This document shows, piece after piece, positions 1 to 8,715 of a DNA stretch of 64,000 bases. Both the position numbers and the translations under genes were made by a program. The DNA is taken from positions 124,001 to 188,000 of the forward strand of contig CAZDWZ010000002.1 in NCBI GenBank assembly GCA_964509425.1. Direction: 5' to 3'. Every line of letters begins with the position of its first letter. The stretch's first letter is position 1. The DNA comes from CAZDWZ01 sp964509425 (lineage in GTDB: Bacteria; Bdellovibrionota_C; UBA2361; SZUA-149; CAZDWZ01). The notes under the pieces were generated by a model, which was not told the DNA's origin, did not search any database, and worked only from the letters and a program-made list of their open reading frames with translations.

Positions 1-26
1 ATTATGAAGCGAGCACCGGAGCTTAT

Positions 27-2069
27 TTGGCTATATTATCGATGACGGATGGAGACAAATACAACCCGTTTTCACTGACCCTCGTCGGAAAAGAACGCCC
101 GGCCTATTTGCAGACACTTGGAAAGGCCATCGCCCGGCCTCTGGAGAGTCTCTTCGGCTTGTCGAAGTTCCAAAAACTTCGAAAGGAAATCTACGAGGAC
201 TTTCATGCAACTCCACCACTGCCGGGTGAAACTGGTTCGATCTCAACGCTAGAAGTTGTACGAAAGCTCCATAGCACGTTGGGCTTATCGTGGAGCGTGC
301 ACGGAGAGTCGCTCGCCCGGATTCCCAAGGAAGGACCGGCGATTCTCTTGGCAAATCACCCGTTTGGAGGCGTTGAAGCAACCATTCTCTTGGAGATTTT
401 TCTCAGCATCCGGCCCGACATTCGTTTTCTCTCCAACTTCATTCTCCGCCGGATTCCGGAGACGGAAGAGTTTTGCATTTATGTCGATCCGTTTTCGAGA
501 ACACAGTCCGCGCGCAGTAACCTTCAACCAATGCGCGAGAGCATTAACTGGGTCCGACACGGCGGTCTGCTCTGCATTTTCCCCTCGGGAACGGTGAGTC
601 ATTGGAGCTTCAAGAATCGTGAGGTCACCGATCCGGTCTGGAGCCCGACTGTAGGGCGAATAATTAAAAAAACTCAGTGCCCCGTCGTGCCCGTCTTTAT
701 TCGCGGACAAAATAACTGGCCCTTCCAAGTTGCCGGTATGCTCCATCCGATGCTCCGCACCGCGCTGATTCCCCGGGAATATCTCAATAAAAAGGGGAAG
801 CAGATTAACGTGGTGTTTGGAAACCCGGTTCCGTACGAGAAGCTCGAGGGGTTCTCGAGCGACGAAGAGATGATGACCTATCTCCGTCTGCGGACCTACA
901 TCTTGGGAAACACCAGCCACGTTTCAAAGCAGCTCTCTCGCGATCTTGAAGAGGATGAAACGGAAGCGACAATTGCGAAGAAGAAGGTTGAGCCACCTCC
1001 TGCGACGCCTAAGGCTTCCGCGACTGAAGCGGAAGAAAGGGATTTCGAACCAATCGCCGATCCGATATCGCCGGATGTTTTAGAGAAAGAGATCAACGCT
1101 CTCGATAAGAGACATCTCTTGGTCGATTCGGGCGAGATGCAAGTGTTCTGCGCACGGGCAAAACAGGTTCCGAATGTCGTGCTTGAAATCGGTAGGCTGC
1201 GCGAAGTTACGTTTCGAGCGGTTCAGGAGGGCACCGGAAAAGCCTGTGATGTCGACCGATTCGATTCGTACTACCAACACCTGTTCATCTGGAACCGTAA
1301 TCGAAGAGAAGTCGTCGGCGCCTACAGACTTGGAAGAAGCGATCAGATTCTTCGTCACTTTGGGCGAAACGGGCTCTACACGAGCACGCTCTTTTCCTAC
1401 CGTCCGCAGCTCCTCGAACAAATCGGGCCCGCGCTTGAAGTTGGACGCTCGTTCGTGCGGCAAGAGTATCAACGGAGCTATACTCCGCTGTTGCTTCTTT
1501 GGAGAGGTATCGGGACTTTTGTCGTGAACCATCCAAAGTGCCGGATTCTTTTCGGGCCGGTCAGCATAAATAGTGACTATGACTCGATTTCAAGACAGCT
1601 CATTACCTCCTTCCTGAAGGCTAATAATTGTCTCCCGAACGTCGCCAGGCTCATCCGGCCGCGAAATCCGATGCCCAGAAGCAGAATATTAGGCCTAAAT
1701 CCCGAGACGACCTCCGTGGTGGTTAAGGATTTGAACGAAGTATCCGAACTTTTGAAGGAGATAGAATCTCGGCAAGCGTCGGTTCCCGTTCTCCTCAAGC
1801 AGTATCTTAAGCTCGGAGGGCGGCTCATAGGATTTAATCTGGACCCAAGCTTCGGTGACGTACTCGATGGGCTCATCTATGTGGATCTGCTCGAAACAGA
1901 ACCTCGACTGTTGGAACGGTATATGGGACACGACGGCATCCGTCAGTTCTATAACTACCATCGCCGTCCTTTGGTCACGAAGGAGCCGTCTGGTGATTCC
2001 TCTTCCGGAAAGGGCGAACCTGCGGCGGAAGCCGCTCCTCCGACCGACAAACCGGCGGCCCAGGAATAA
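27..2069 (+). CDS. OlsF-like bifunctional acyltransferase (PlsC-type domain + GNAT N-acyltransferase domain)
   Basis: Two-domain lipid acyltransferase. Residues about 85-275 form a PlsC/lysophospholipid-acyltransferase domain with NHPFGG at 110-115 and the substrate motif FPSGTVS at 185-191. A low-complexity Pro/Ala/Glu linker (about 310-350) leads to a hemolysin/OlsB-type N-acyltransferase domain (about 355-590) with EIGRLREVTFR, EGTGKA and VVGAYRLGR. Known OlsF proteins have the same order and make ornithine lipids, the GNAT part forming the amide and the PlsC part the ester; the amino acid used here is unknown. The C-terminal tail is Pro/Ala rich. The start is uncertain: the frame is open to the window edge, TTG at 27 has GGAG five bases upstream, and ATG at 42 is an alternative. 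A patatin gene follows after 12 bases, so the two are probably co-transcribed. Confidence 0.8.
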   Translation: MAILSMTDGDKYNPFSLTLVGKERPAYLQTLGKAIARPLESLFGLSKFQKLRKEIYEDFHATPPLPGETGSISTLEVVRKLHSTLGLSWSVHGESLARIPKEGPAILLANHPFGGVEATILLEIFLSIRPDIRFLSNFILRRIPETEEFCIYVDPFSRTQSARSNLQPMRESINWVRHGGLLCIFPSGTVSHWSFKNREVTDPVWSPTVGRIIKKTQCPVVPVFIRGQNNWPFQVAGMLHPMLRTALIPREYLNKKGKQINVVFGNPVPYEKLEGFSSDEEMMTYLRLRTYILGNTSHVSKQLSRDLEEDETEATIAKKKVEPPPATPKASATEAEERDFEPIADPISPDVLEKEINALDKRHLLVDSGEMQVFCARAKQVPNVVLEIGRLREVTFRAVQEGTGKACDVDRFDSYYQHLFIWNRNRREVVGAYRLGRSDQILRHFGRNGLYTSTLFSYRPQLLEQIGPALEVGRSFVRQEYQRSYTPLLLLWRGIGTFVVNHPKCRILFGPVSINSDYDSISRQLITSFLKANNCLPNVARLIRPRNPMPRSRILGLNPETTSVVVKDLNEVSELLKEIESRQASVPVLLKQYLKLGGRLIGFNLDPSFGDVLDGLIYVDLLETEPRLLERYMGHDGIRQFYNYHRRPLVTKEPSGDSSSGKGEPAAEAAPPTDKPAAQE

Positions 2070-2081
2070 AGCGGGTTCGAA

Positions 2082-3236
2082 ATGAGCCAACCACCGACCA
2101 CCAACTCCGGTGCAAGTCTCGCCGGCGGCAGCTCTCAGATTCTGGGGCTGGTGTTGTCCGGTGGAGGTTCTCGCGCCGCGTATCAGATTGGCGCTCTCCA
2201 GGCCCTCGCTCCGCGGCTCCGAGAGCATGGACTTGAGCTCCATATCGCTGCCGGAAGCAGTATCGGCGCCGTAAACAGCATCGTGCTCGACGGGACATTT
2301 CATCTCGGATTGGAAGCGTCAGTCGATGCGATGGCGACACTCTGGAAAGAGCGTACCTTCAGAAATACATTCGCCGGACATCCAAGTCGCGCTTTTCTTC
2401 GCACCATCCAAGTGGCAAGCATCCGCTACTCGTCTCCGGGGCCGGTTGCCACATCTCTGTCTATTTTCGATCCTTCGCCGCTTCGGAACCGAATTGATTC
2501 TGTCATTGCTGAAGCCGGCGCGGCCGCAACGGAAGATTCTCCGCGCCTGCTCGCTGCTGCCGTGATGGTGACCGTAGAGGGCGAGACGCGAAAGCCATTG
2601 CTGTTTGTGCGTTCGTCGCGCGGTGGACTGCCGGAGGATTGGTTCCACGGAGCTTCATTCACGGTGTCCTACGTTCCAAAGCTCCTTGCGTCTCACGGAC
2701 TCGCCTCCGCGGCCCTTCCATCTGTGCTTCCTCCTGTAGAGCTAAATGCCACCGAGCAAAATGTTCGTCTCGTCGACGGCGGGATTAGCGATAATATTCC
2801 AGTGGATCCCGTGGTCCGACTCGGTGCACATCGAACGATCCTCATCGATGTTTCCGGTCGGCGATGGTGGTTCGACCGCTACGGCGAACCGCACGACAGT
2901 CGTCCGGAGTGGGAGCTTCCGGCGAAAAACCAAAGCTACTGCCTGATGCCGCAGCAAAGTCTCGAGCTCGTTACGAAAACGGGTCTTGGCATGGTCCTTA
3001 AAAATACCGTCGGGCGATCGACGAAAGATTTCATCACCGCGCTTGGGCCGACATGGCCGATCTTCCGGATCCTAAAGCACAAGATGGGCGAAGAACTGGC
3101 CTATGAGGTCATGTCCTACGTCGCGCTGCATCCGGATTACACGGAGGCCCTTATTGAGCTGGGATATAACGACACCATGGCTCACATCGGAGACGGGCTG
3201 CCCTTCGTCTCGAGCCTCTACTCCGGTCTTTTCTAG
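2082..3236 (+). CDS. Patatin-like phospholipase
   Basis: A 384-residue patatin-family serine hydrolase. It has the oxyanion-hole glycine run GGGSR at 27-31, the nucleophile elbow GSSIG at 58-62 (Ser60) and the DGG motif whose Asp232 completes the Ser-Asp dyad. Members remove acyl chains from phospholipids or other lipids. No signal peptide is seen, so it is probably cytoplasmic or peripheral to the inner membrane. It starts 12 bases after the OlsF-like acyltransferase gene on the same strand, which suggests a paired synthesis/remodelling function on the same membrane lipids (inference). The C-terminal 120 residues have no motif I recognise. Confidence 0.9.
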   Translation: MSQPPTTNSGASLAGGSSQILGLVLSGGGSRAAYQIGALQALAPRLREHGLELHIAAGSSIGAVNSIVLDGTFHLGLEASVDAMATLWKERTFRNTFAGHPSRAFLRTIQVASIRYSSPGPVATSLSIFDPSPLRNRIDSVIAEAGAAATEDSPRLLAAAVMVTVEGETRKPLLFVRSSRGGLPEDWFHGASFTVSYVPKLLASHGLASAALPSVLPPVELNATEQNVRLVDGGISDNIPVDPVVRLGAHRTILIDVSGRRWWFDRYGEPHDSRPEWELPAKNQSYCLMPQQSLELVTKTGLGMVLKNTVGRSTKDFITALGPTWPIFRILKHKMGEELAYEVMSYVALHPDYTEALIELGYNDTMAHIGDGLPFVSSLYSGLF

Positions 3237-3251
3237 GGAAGGTCTGATCAA

Positions 3252-3335
3252 CTTTCTCTGGTGCTCCGGTGCTCTGTGGTTCATATCTTCGATCTTTTTA
3301 AATTGAACCACAGAGTACCGGAGCACCAGAGAAAG
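3252..3335. repeat. Long inverted repeat (32-bp arms), intergenic
   Basis: Arms 3252-3283 and 3304-3335 are reverse complements with one mismatch (C/T at 3316), separated by a 20-base loop. The arms are built from CTCTGGTGCTCCGGTGCTCTGTGG and its complement, resembling the CACAGAG-rich intergenic palindromes seen in many Gram-negative genomes. It lies 15 bases after the patatin stop and could stop transcription or be a dispersed repeat. No T-run follows. Confidence 0.8.
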
Positions 3336-3388
3336 ATGAGACTGGACCCGAGCTTCCCGAGGATGAGACTGGACCCGAGCTTCCCGAG
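3335..3388. repeat. Perfect 27-bp tandem duplication
   Basis: Two identical 27-base units, 3335-3361 and 3362-3388, begin GATGAGACTGGACCCGAGC. The first unit starts at the last base of the palindrome at 3252-3335. The frame through it is open but I see no coding signal. Confidence 0.9.
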
Positions 3389-3643
3389 AGTGATTCTCAA
3401 AAGTTTTGTCCTTTTAAAGACCGATCTAGCCTCCCGCCGCACTTTCTCTATGCTTTCTCAATCAATCCAGTCTCTTAGCGGTATGTCATTCGATATTTTT
3501 CACTAAGAGACTCCAGTACTCCCACTCAAGCCCCGGCGATTCGGACCCGATGGATCTAACAGAGTCGAAATCTGCCGCTCAGCGCGGCCGGCCTCCTGCA
3601 TCTAAACGTGTCAATCCGCCCTTAACCGAAAGAGAGTTACTCG
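3389..3643. other. Intergenic region with one weak hairpin, no gene
   Basis: No convincing reading frame. GTCTCTTAG at 3470-3478 pairs with CTAAGAGAC at 3503-3511 across a 24-base loop. The remainder is presumably the leader and promoter of the protease gene that starts at 3644; no clean promoter is visible. Confidence 0.5.
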
Positions 3644-6600
3644 GTGAGAAAGTTTTTATTTCGCATCGTCGTCGTATGCCTCCTCTCCATCTGCTGTCGC
3701 CCTGATTCGACATTCGCCGATAGCGGGCTCAAGTACACCACCACGCTGAATGCAAACACGCTCTCCGAGCTACGGGCTCTCGGAGCAAGCGCGGCAAATT
3801 CACCGCCCCATGATCTGAGCATCAAAGGGGTATCGTTTTCGCTGAATACGAAAAACGGTCCGAAGGCATTTTCGCTCGTGCCTATGCAGATACGAGCAAA
3901 AAATTTCCGTGCTGAATTCGACGATGGAAAAACGAAGAGAGAGGACACCGGACAACTCTTTGCATTCAGAGAAAATGGGGCAAATCCCGGTGAGTTCACC
4001 CGGCTCTCGATATATCGGTCGGCAACAACTGGTGAAGAAATCATCGAAGGACTCAGTCGAGTTGAAGGCGTCTTTTACCAGTTCAAGAACAAAACGGGCA
4101 CATCGCTCACGCTTGATGTGACTGCTCTCTCGACACCGGAAGTTCATGACTTGGTCGCTCAATGCGGAACCGCCCACGCAGAAGAGTCCCAGTCGGCATC
4201 AATAATCTCTCGATTGAAGCGCTCTGTCGCCGAATCGAATGCTGCGCAGGGAATCGGAAATGAAGAAGGAGGAGGCAGCTCGAATGCCGGTGAACCGCCA
4301 ACGGGGCTCTCGGAATATCCGACGATCCAAATTGCCACCGACACGGATTACGAATATTTCGCCATTCACGGCAATAACTCGAACCTTCGAATCGAAAGCA
4401 TCTTTGTCCAGATCGGGGGAATCTACCGCGTTCAGCTCGGACTCGACGTCGAGATTGTCTACCAGCACGTAAACACTTCTCCCAACGACCCGTACTCAAA
4501 CGTCACGAACTCAAGCAACTTTCTTGCCGAATACAGAAACTACTGGAACAACAATTTCAGTTCGGTACAAAGAGATGTTGCGCATCTCTTCACCGGTCGG
4601 GATATGGAAGGTTCGGTAGCTGGAATTGCGTATATCGCGGTGGTTTGCAGCGGCTTCAGCGGCTACGGAATTTCGAGCGACATATCCCTCACCTACGCCG
4701 CGGTTCTGACCGCCCATGAAATTGGCCATAACCTCGCAGCGGGCCACGACAACTGCCCGAATGGCGGACCGGTCTACGTCATGTGTCCGGTGGTGAGCAC
4801 CTCGACTATATTCTCCGATCTGTCGAAGCAAACTATTAGCCAATTTGTGGCGTCGAGCGGCAGTTGTATCCAGCCGACGTCAGGAGGTCCGACGAACAAT
4901 CCTCCGGTGTTCGGGTCGATACCGCCAAAATCGGTTGCCGAAGGCAGCAACATTTCGTTTGGAATTCCGGTTACGGATCCGGATGGCGATGGGATTACTC
5001 TCACTTCGACCCCGCTCGAAGGGTTCTCTCTCTCGGGGTTGAATGCCTTTTATGCCCCAAACTTCAACGCGGTAACGGGCGGTGCAGCCAGTCAGAACAA
5101 GGTCGTTCAAATCACCGCAACAGATTCTCGCGGTGCTTCGAGCAATGTGTCGGTCACGATAACGGTCCAAAATACGAATCGGAATCCCGTCATTAACTCA
5201 CCCGGAAACCAGAACGTGAACGAAGGAACTGCCCTCAGCTTTACGTTGAGTGCTGGAGATCCTGATAACGATCCAATCCGATTTGCGGCCGTCTCACTGC
5301 CCTACGGAGCGTATTTGAACCGGACCACCGGTTCCTTCCGATGGACACCGAGATGGAATCAGTCGGGAAGTCACCCGATTACGTTCCAAGTTTTCGATTC
5401 GGCAGGAGCATCGAATTCGGTTTCGATCACGATCACCGTGAACGACACGCTGAGCAGCCCACCTGCAGCTTCACTCCTCGTACCGACCGTTTACCGGCCT
5501 GCAGGAGGACTTTGGTACATTGGTTCTCCATCACCAACGCAGCATGGTCTCATCTTCGACGTTCCTCTCGCCGGCAACTACTACGGCGATGGAGTTTTGA
5601 GGCCGCTCGTTTGGAGGCCCGAATCGGGGATGTGGTACGCGCGTGCCGCAAACGGCAATCTCGATTTCGAGCAATTCGGACTCTACGGCGATCTGCCGAG
5701 CACGGGCGATGTCGACGGGGACGGGGTCGATGATCTCATGGTGTATCGCCCGACATCCGGTCGTTGGTATGTTCGACTATCCTCAAATCAAACCACGGCC
5801 ATGTATGTCCTCGGAGCAGTCGGCGATATTCCGGTTGTTTGCGATTTCGACGGTGACGGAAAAAGCGATCCTGGAGTCTTCAGACCTTCCACTGCGGCCT
5901 GGTACGTTCACAACACCAGCACGGGATTGGTCACTGGCGCCACGTTCGGACGTCCGCTCGATATTCCGATGCCGGGACGATACGGTCCTCAAGCAAATTG
6001 CAATCTTGCTGTTTGGGAACCTGACACCGGAGGTTTCAACGTCGCGGGAATCGGCAAAATCGCGCATGGCAGTCCCGGAGACATCCCGACCCCATTCGAC
6101 ACCGATGGCGACGGAAGACTCGAGTACGTGGTGTATAAGATCGCGTCAGGAACCTGGCACATCCTCCGCGAAAGCGGTGCGGTCGACGTCGTGCAGTTAG
6201 GACTCGACACAGATTATCCTGTTTTCTCAGCAGCGTTATTCTACGCCCTTCGGCATCTCGGAGAGCAAAACCCTGGCGCACTTGTCGCTCCGAGCACGGT
6301 ACCGCTCTTCGATTCGGCATCTCAGACACTGTATAATCTTTCCATCCTCGGCTCGAGTTGGAGAGCACTCACGGCACCAGTCGGAGGCTACATCTTGCGG
6401 ACCGATCGTGACGGTGACGGAGCGATCGACCTTGGCGTCTTCTCACGCGGACTCTGGAGCATCACTCGAGCTACGGGTGCCATCGAAACTGTTGGATGGG
6501 GTCAGGCCGGAGATATTCCGCTCGGCGGAGACTTTGACGGCGATGGAAAAGGGGACATCACGGTCTTCCGGAACGGTGCTTGGTTCTCAATCAGCAGCCT

Positions 6601-7117
6601 TCTCAGCGGAGGGGTTCGAGCCTTCTCCTGGGGACTCTCCGGCGACATGCCAGTCGATAAGCTCGATTACGACGGTGACGGGGTACATGACCCTGCAGTC
6701 TTTCGAAATGGCCGCTGGTACATTCTCGGCGGGCGTGGAAACGGAGGAAGCTGGACGGTGGACTGGGGACTTCCGGGCGATATCCCTCTTGCCTACGACA
6801 TCGATCGGGACGGTCGCAGTGATCTGATCGTGTACCGTGCCGGCGCTTGGTATGTTCGGGGTTCTTCAGGCATCCAGAGTTTCTTTCAATGGGGACTGTT
6901 CGGAGATTCTCCTTCGATCACGAATTATTTCGGAGACGGAGCCGCCCTTTCCGTATACCGACCGTCGAATCGCACCCTGTATACGCTCTCGCTAAACGGT
7001 GGCGGGTTCCGCATACAAACTCCAACACTCCGTCCGCAAGTAATCAGACGTGGCCGGAGGGCACCGCCAGTGGTCCTTCAGCTGGTCGATCGGGATAGCC
7101 CGGTACCGTTATTTTAA
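3644..7117 (+). CDS. Secreted metzincin (reprolysin-like) metalloprotease with Ig-like domains and FG-GAP repeats
   Basis: A 1157-residue exported protein. A signal peptide (about 1-25, cleavage after TFA) precedes a propeptide-like region. A metzincin catalytic domain follows, with the zinc motif HEIGHNLAAGHD at 358-369 (three His, Glu catalyst) and a Met-turn-like YVMCPV about 13 residues later. Two cadherin/Ig-like domains (about 415-610, each with VAEGSNISF or VNEGTALSF and DPDxD) come next. About 500 residues of FG-GAP/VCBS-type repeats complete it, with recurring D-x-DGDG calcium-loop motifs and VFRPSTAAWYV-like blades, probably a beta-propeller for adhesion. The start is GTG, preceded by GAGAG. 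No typical PEP-CTERM, LPXTG or T9SS sorting signal ends the protein. The substrate is unknown. Confidence 0.88.
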   Translation: MRKFLFRIVVVCLLSICCRPDSTFADSGLKYTTTLNANTLSELRALGASAANSPPHDLSIKGVSFSLNTKNGPKAFSLVPMQIRAKNFRAEFDDGKTKREDTGQLFAFRENGANPGEFTRLSIYRSATTGEEIIEGLSRVEGVFYQFKNKTGTSLTLDVTALSTPEVHDLVAQCGTAHAEESQSASIISRLKRSVAESNAAQGIGNEEGGGSSNAGEPPTGLSEYPTIQIATDTDYEYFAIHGNNSNLRIESIFVQIGGIYRVQLGLDVEIVYQHVNTSPNDPYSNVTNSSNFLAEYRNYWNNNFSSVQRDVAHLFTGRDMEGSVAGIAYIAVVCSGFSGYGISSDISLTYAAVLTAHEIGHNLAAGHDNCPNGGPVYVMCPVVSTSTIFSDLSKQTISQFVASSGSCIQPTSGGPTNNPPVFGSIPPKSVAEGSNISFGIPVTDPDGDGITLTSTPLEGFSLSGLNAFYAPNFNAVTGGAASQNKVVQITATDSRGASSNVSVTITVQNTNRNPVINSPGNQNVNEGTALSFTLSAGDPDNDPIRFAAVSLPYGAYLNRTTGSFRWTPRWNQSGSHPITFQVFDSAGASNSVSITITVNDTLSSPPAASLLVPTVYRPAGGLWYIGSPSPTQHGLIFDVPLAGNYYGDGVLRPLVWRPESGMWYARAANGNLDFEQFGLYGDLPSTGDVDGDGVDDLMVYRPTSGRWYVRLSSNQTTAMYVLGAVGDIPVVCDFDGDGKSDPGVFRPSTAAWYVHNTSTGLVTGATFGRPLDIPMPGRYGPQANCNLAVWEPDTGGFNVAGIGKIAHGSPGDIPTPFDTDGDGRLEYVVYKIASGTWHILRESGAVDVVQLGLDTDYPVFSAALFYALRHLGEQNPGALVAPSTVPLFDSASQTLYNLSILGSSWRALTAPVGGYILRTDRDGDGAIDLGVFSRGLWSITRATGAIETVGWGQAGDIPLGGDFDGDGKGDITVFRNGAWFSISSLLSGGVRAFSWGLSGDMPVDKLDYDGDGVHDPAVFRNGRWYILGGRGNGGSWTVDWGLPGDIPLAYDIDRDGRSDLIVYRAGAWYVRGSSGIQSFFQWGLFGDSPSITNYFGDGAALSVYRPSNRTLYTLSLNGGGFRIQTPTLRPQVIRRGRRAPPVVLQLVDRDSPVPLF

Positions 7118-7152
7118 CAGCGCGTGTATTGCCGCAGTTGAAAGTCCCCAGC

Positions 7153-7181
7153 ACCGCCGGACCACATCGTGCTCCGGCGGT
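7153..7181. terminator. Bidirectional hairpin between convergent genes
   Basis: ACCGCCGGA (7153-7161) pairs perfectly with TCCGGCGGT (7173-7181) over an 11-base loop. It lies between the protease stop (7117) and the stop of the convergent Ser/Thr/Gly-rich gene (7192). The U-tract is poor, so efficiency is uncertain. Confidence 0.55.
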
Positions 7182-7191
7182 TGATTCTCGA

Positions 7192-8136
7192 CTAGTAGAC
7201 GAATCGCTGGCTCGTATCGGGCACAGGAAGTTGGAAGATTTTATTGTCAGATGTCGTTACCTGTAAGATCGAGCCTTTCGGGAATTCGTCTCCAGCTTTT
7301 CCAAACCGGTAATGAGCACGATCGCCATTCGCAATCCCCGAAAACCTGCCTGATGCTAAGACCGATTTTCCATCGGAAGATAGTACACGAACCGATTTTG
7401 CGCGGCCGTACCGCTTCGGCAAGAGGACGACAAGCTTTCCATCTTTGTCTGCCTTCGGTTTCCACAGGAGCTGGCCGGTCTTCGGCAGCTTTGCCGGAGT
7501 CGTCCCAACGGGAGGAGTGGATGCCGGTGGGCAAGAACAATTTGCCGTGCCGGGGGCAGGAGTCGTCGGAGCGGGAGTCGTAGTCGTCGGAGACGTCGAA
7601 GACCCGCTCGCTGACCCAGTGCTCGTCGGCGTTGAAGTGGTGCTGCCAGAAGTTGAAGCGGGCGGAGAGGTTGTTCCGCCCGTCGTTCCTGAAGAGCCTG
7701 TAGTACCAGAGCTCGCTGTCGTTCCAGAACTCCCTGTTGTTCCGGAAGAGGTGGTGGATCCCGATGTTGGTGAAGTCGGCGTGGTTCCACCTCCCGTCGA
7801 AGTCGTCGTGCCTGTGCTCGGCGTAGTTCCGCTCGTTGAGCCCGGTGCAGGCGCCGGAATTCGCTCAAGGAGCTTTTCAAGAAACCCTCGAAAGGCTGTC
7901 AGCATTTGATCCAGAATTCTCACGAACTCTGCGGCGACATTCTTCATCTCGGGACTTGATTGAGTTTGCGCGAAACTCCCGCCCAGAGTCGAAATGTTTT
8001 CGTTGCTATTCACGTTCCCTGGAGACCAAATGCCGGCGGCCTGTGGATCTCCCAGATATATCCCAAGCGCGCCGGACGTCTGTCCTGGGGAGGCAGCGCC
8101 GACTTGAATGCTCACTAATGGTTGAATCTCGTTCAT
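7192..8136 (-). CDS. Ser/Thr/Gly/Pro-rich low-complexity protein of unknown function
   Basis: A 314-residue protein with three parts. Residues 1-95 form a folded-looking N terminus ending in a helical stretch (LDQMLTAFRGFLEKLLERI). About 120 residues of Ser, Thr, Gly and Pro follow, with short near-repeats such as SSGTTGSSGTTASSGTT. The last 100 residues are Lys-rich and structured-looking, containing KLPKTGQLLWKPK and several beta-strand-like segments. CSCPP lies at the end of the linker. There is no signal peptide or membrane segment, so if it is a surface protein it uses a non-Sec route. It is not a family I recognise. The DNA coding for the linker is repetitive and prone to slippage. Confidence 0.65.
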   Translation of the reverse strand: MNEIQPLVSIQVGAASPGQTSGALGIYLGDPQAAGIWSPGNVNSNENISTLGGSFAQTQSSPEMKNVAAEFVRILDQMLTAFRGFLEKLLERIPAPAPGSTSGTTPSTGTTTSTGGGTTPTSPTSGSTTSSGTTGSSGTTASSGTTGSSGTTGGTTSPPASTSGSTTSTPTSTGSASGSSTSPTTTTPAPTTPAPGTANCSCPPASTPPVGTTPAKLPKTGQLLWKPKADKDGKLVVLLPKRYGRAKSVRVLSSDGKSVLASGRFSGIANGDRAHYRFGKAGDEFPKGSILQVTTSDNKIFQLPVPDTSQRFVY

Positions 8137-8319
8137 GGTCTTCTCCTCATAAATTCCACTGAAGTGGCGGACACGGATTGCCCGAGCGGCAAGTTGCGTG
8201 AGTCACCACAAAAGTGCGTATGGACAATGAATCGGCAGTGCCCAGGAAAAGTTTCCTGCGTGGGTGTGGTGGAGTCGGCGAGCGCTCGACAAAGCTCCTT
8301 TCGGTCGGAGCCAATAAGA

Positions 8320-8715
8320 CTACATGAGCTCGGAACCGACTTCTTTGAAATTTCGTATGGCTCGTCCGGCTTCGCGTTCGAGTCCTTCAAGAACGGAAAG
8401 GACATAGCTCGATCGGAGCTCCCCAAGCCCCTCACGTCCGAGCTCATCGCTCAGTATGGAAATGACTTTGGGAAAGACCTGAGACAAGACCAGGAGCGAA
8501 TCGAGATTTATCTCTTCGCCGCCAAACGACTCAAGAAGAAACGTGGATACAGCTTCGACACGCTCCGCATAAGGCTTCCATTTCTGAACGCCGGAAACCT
8601 CGAGCTCGGACGGGCTTCGCTCCATCGCTCGGGCAATCTGGTTGTCGAGCGCCTGCATCGCCTGCAGGAGTCCGCTTTCAAGCTTGGGAAGTGTCTCGGT
8701 GGCTTTCTTCGTCAT
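8320..8715 (-). CDS. Hypothetical helical protein
   Basis: A 131-residue, mostly alpha-helical, acidic protein with no signal peptide, membrane segment or motif that I recognise. Its ATG lies inside the end of serA (38-base overlap, same strand), so it is probably translated from the serA message. The serA ATG lies upstream at 9940 and the Ser/Thr/Gly-rich gene begins 183 bases downstream. Composition and codon choice look coding, but without a homologue the call rests on the open frame and the operon position. Confidence 0.5.
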   Translation of the reverse strand: MTKKATETLPKLESGLLQAMQALDNQIARAMERSPSELEVSGVQKWKPYAERVEAVSTFLLESFGGEEINLDSLLVLSQVFPKVISILSDELGREGLGELRSSYVLSVLEGLEREAGRAIRNFKEVGSELM

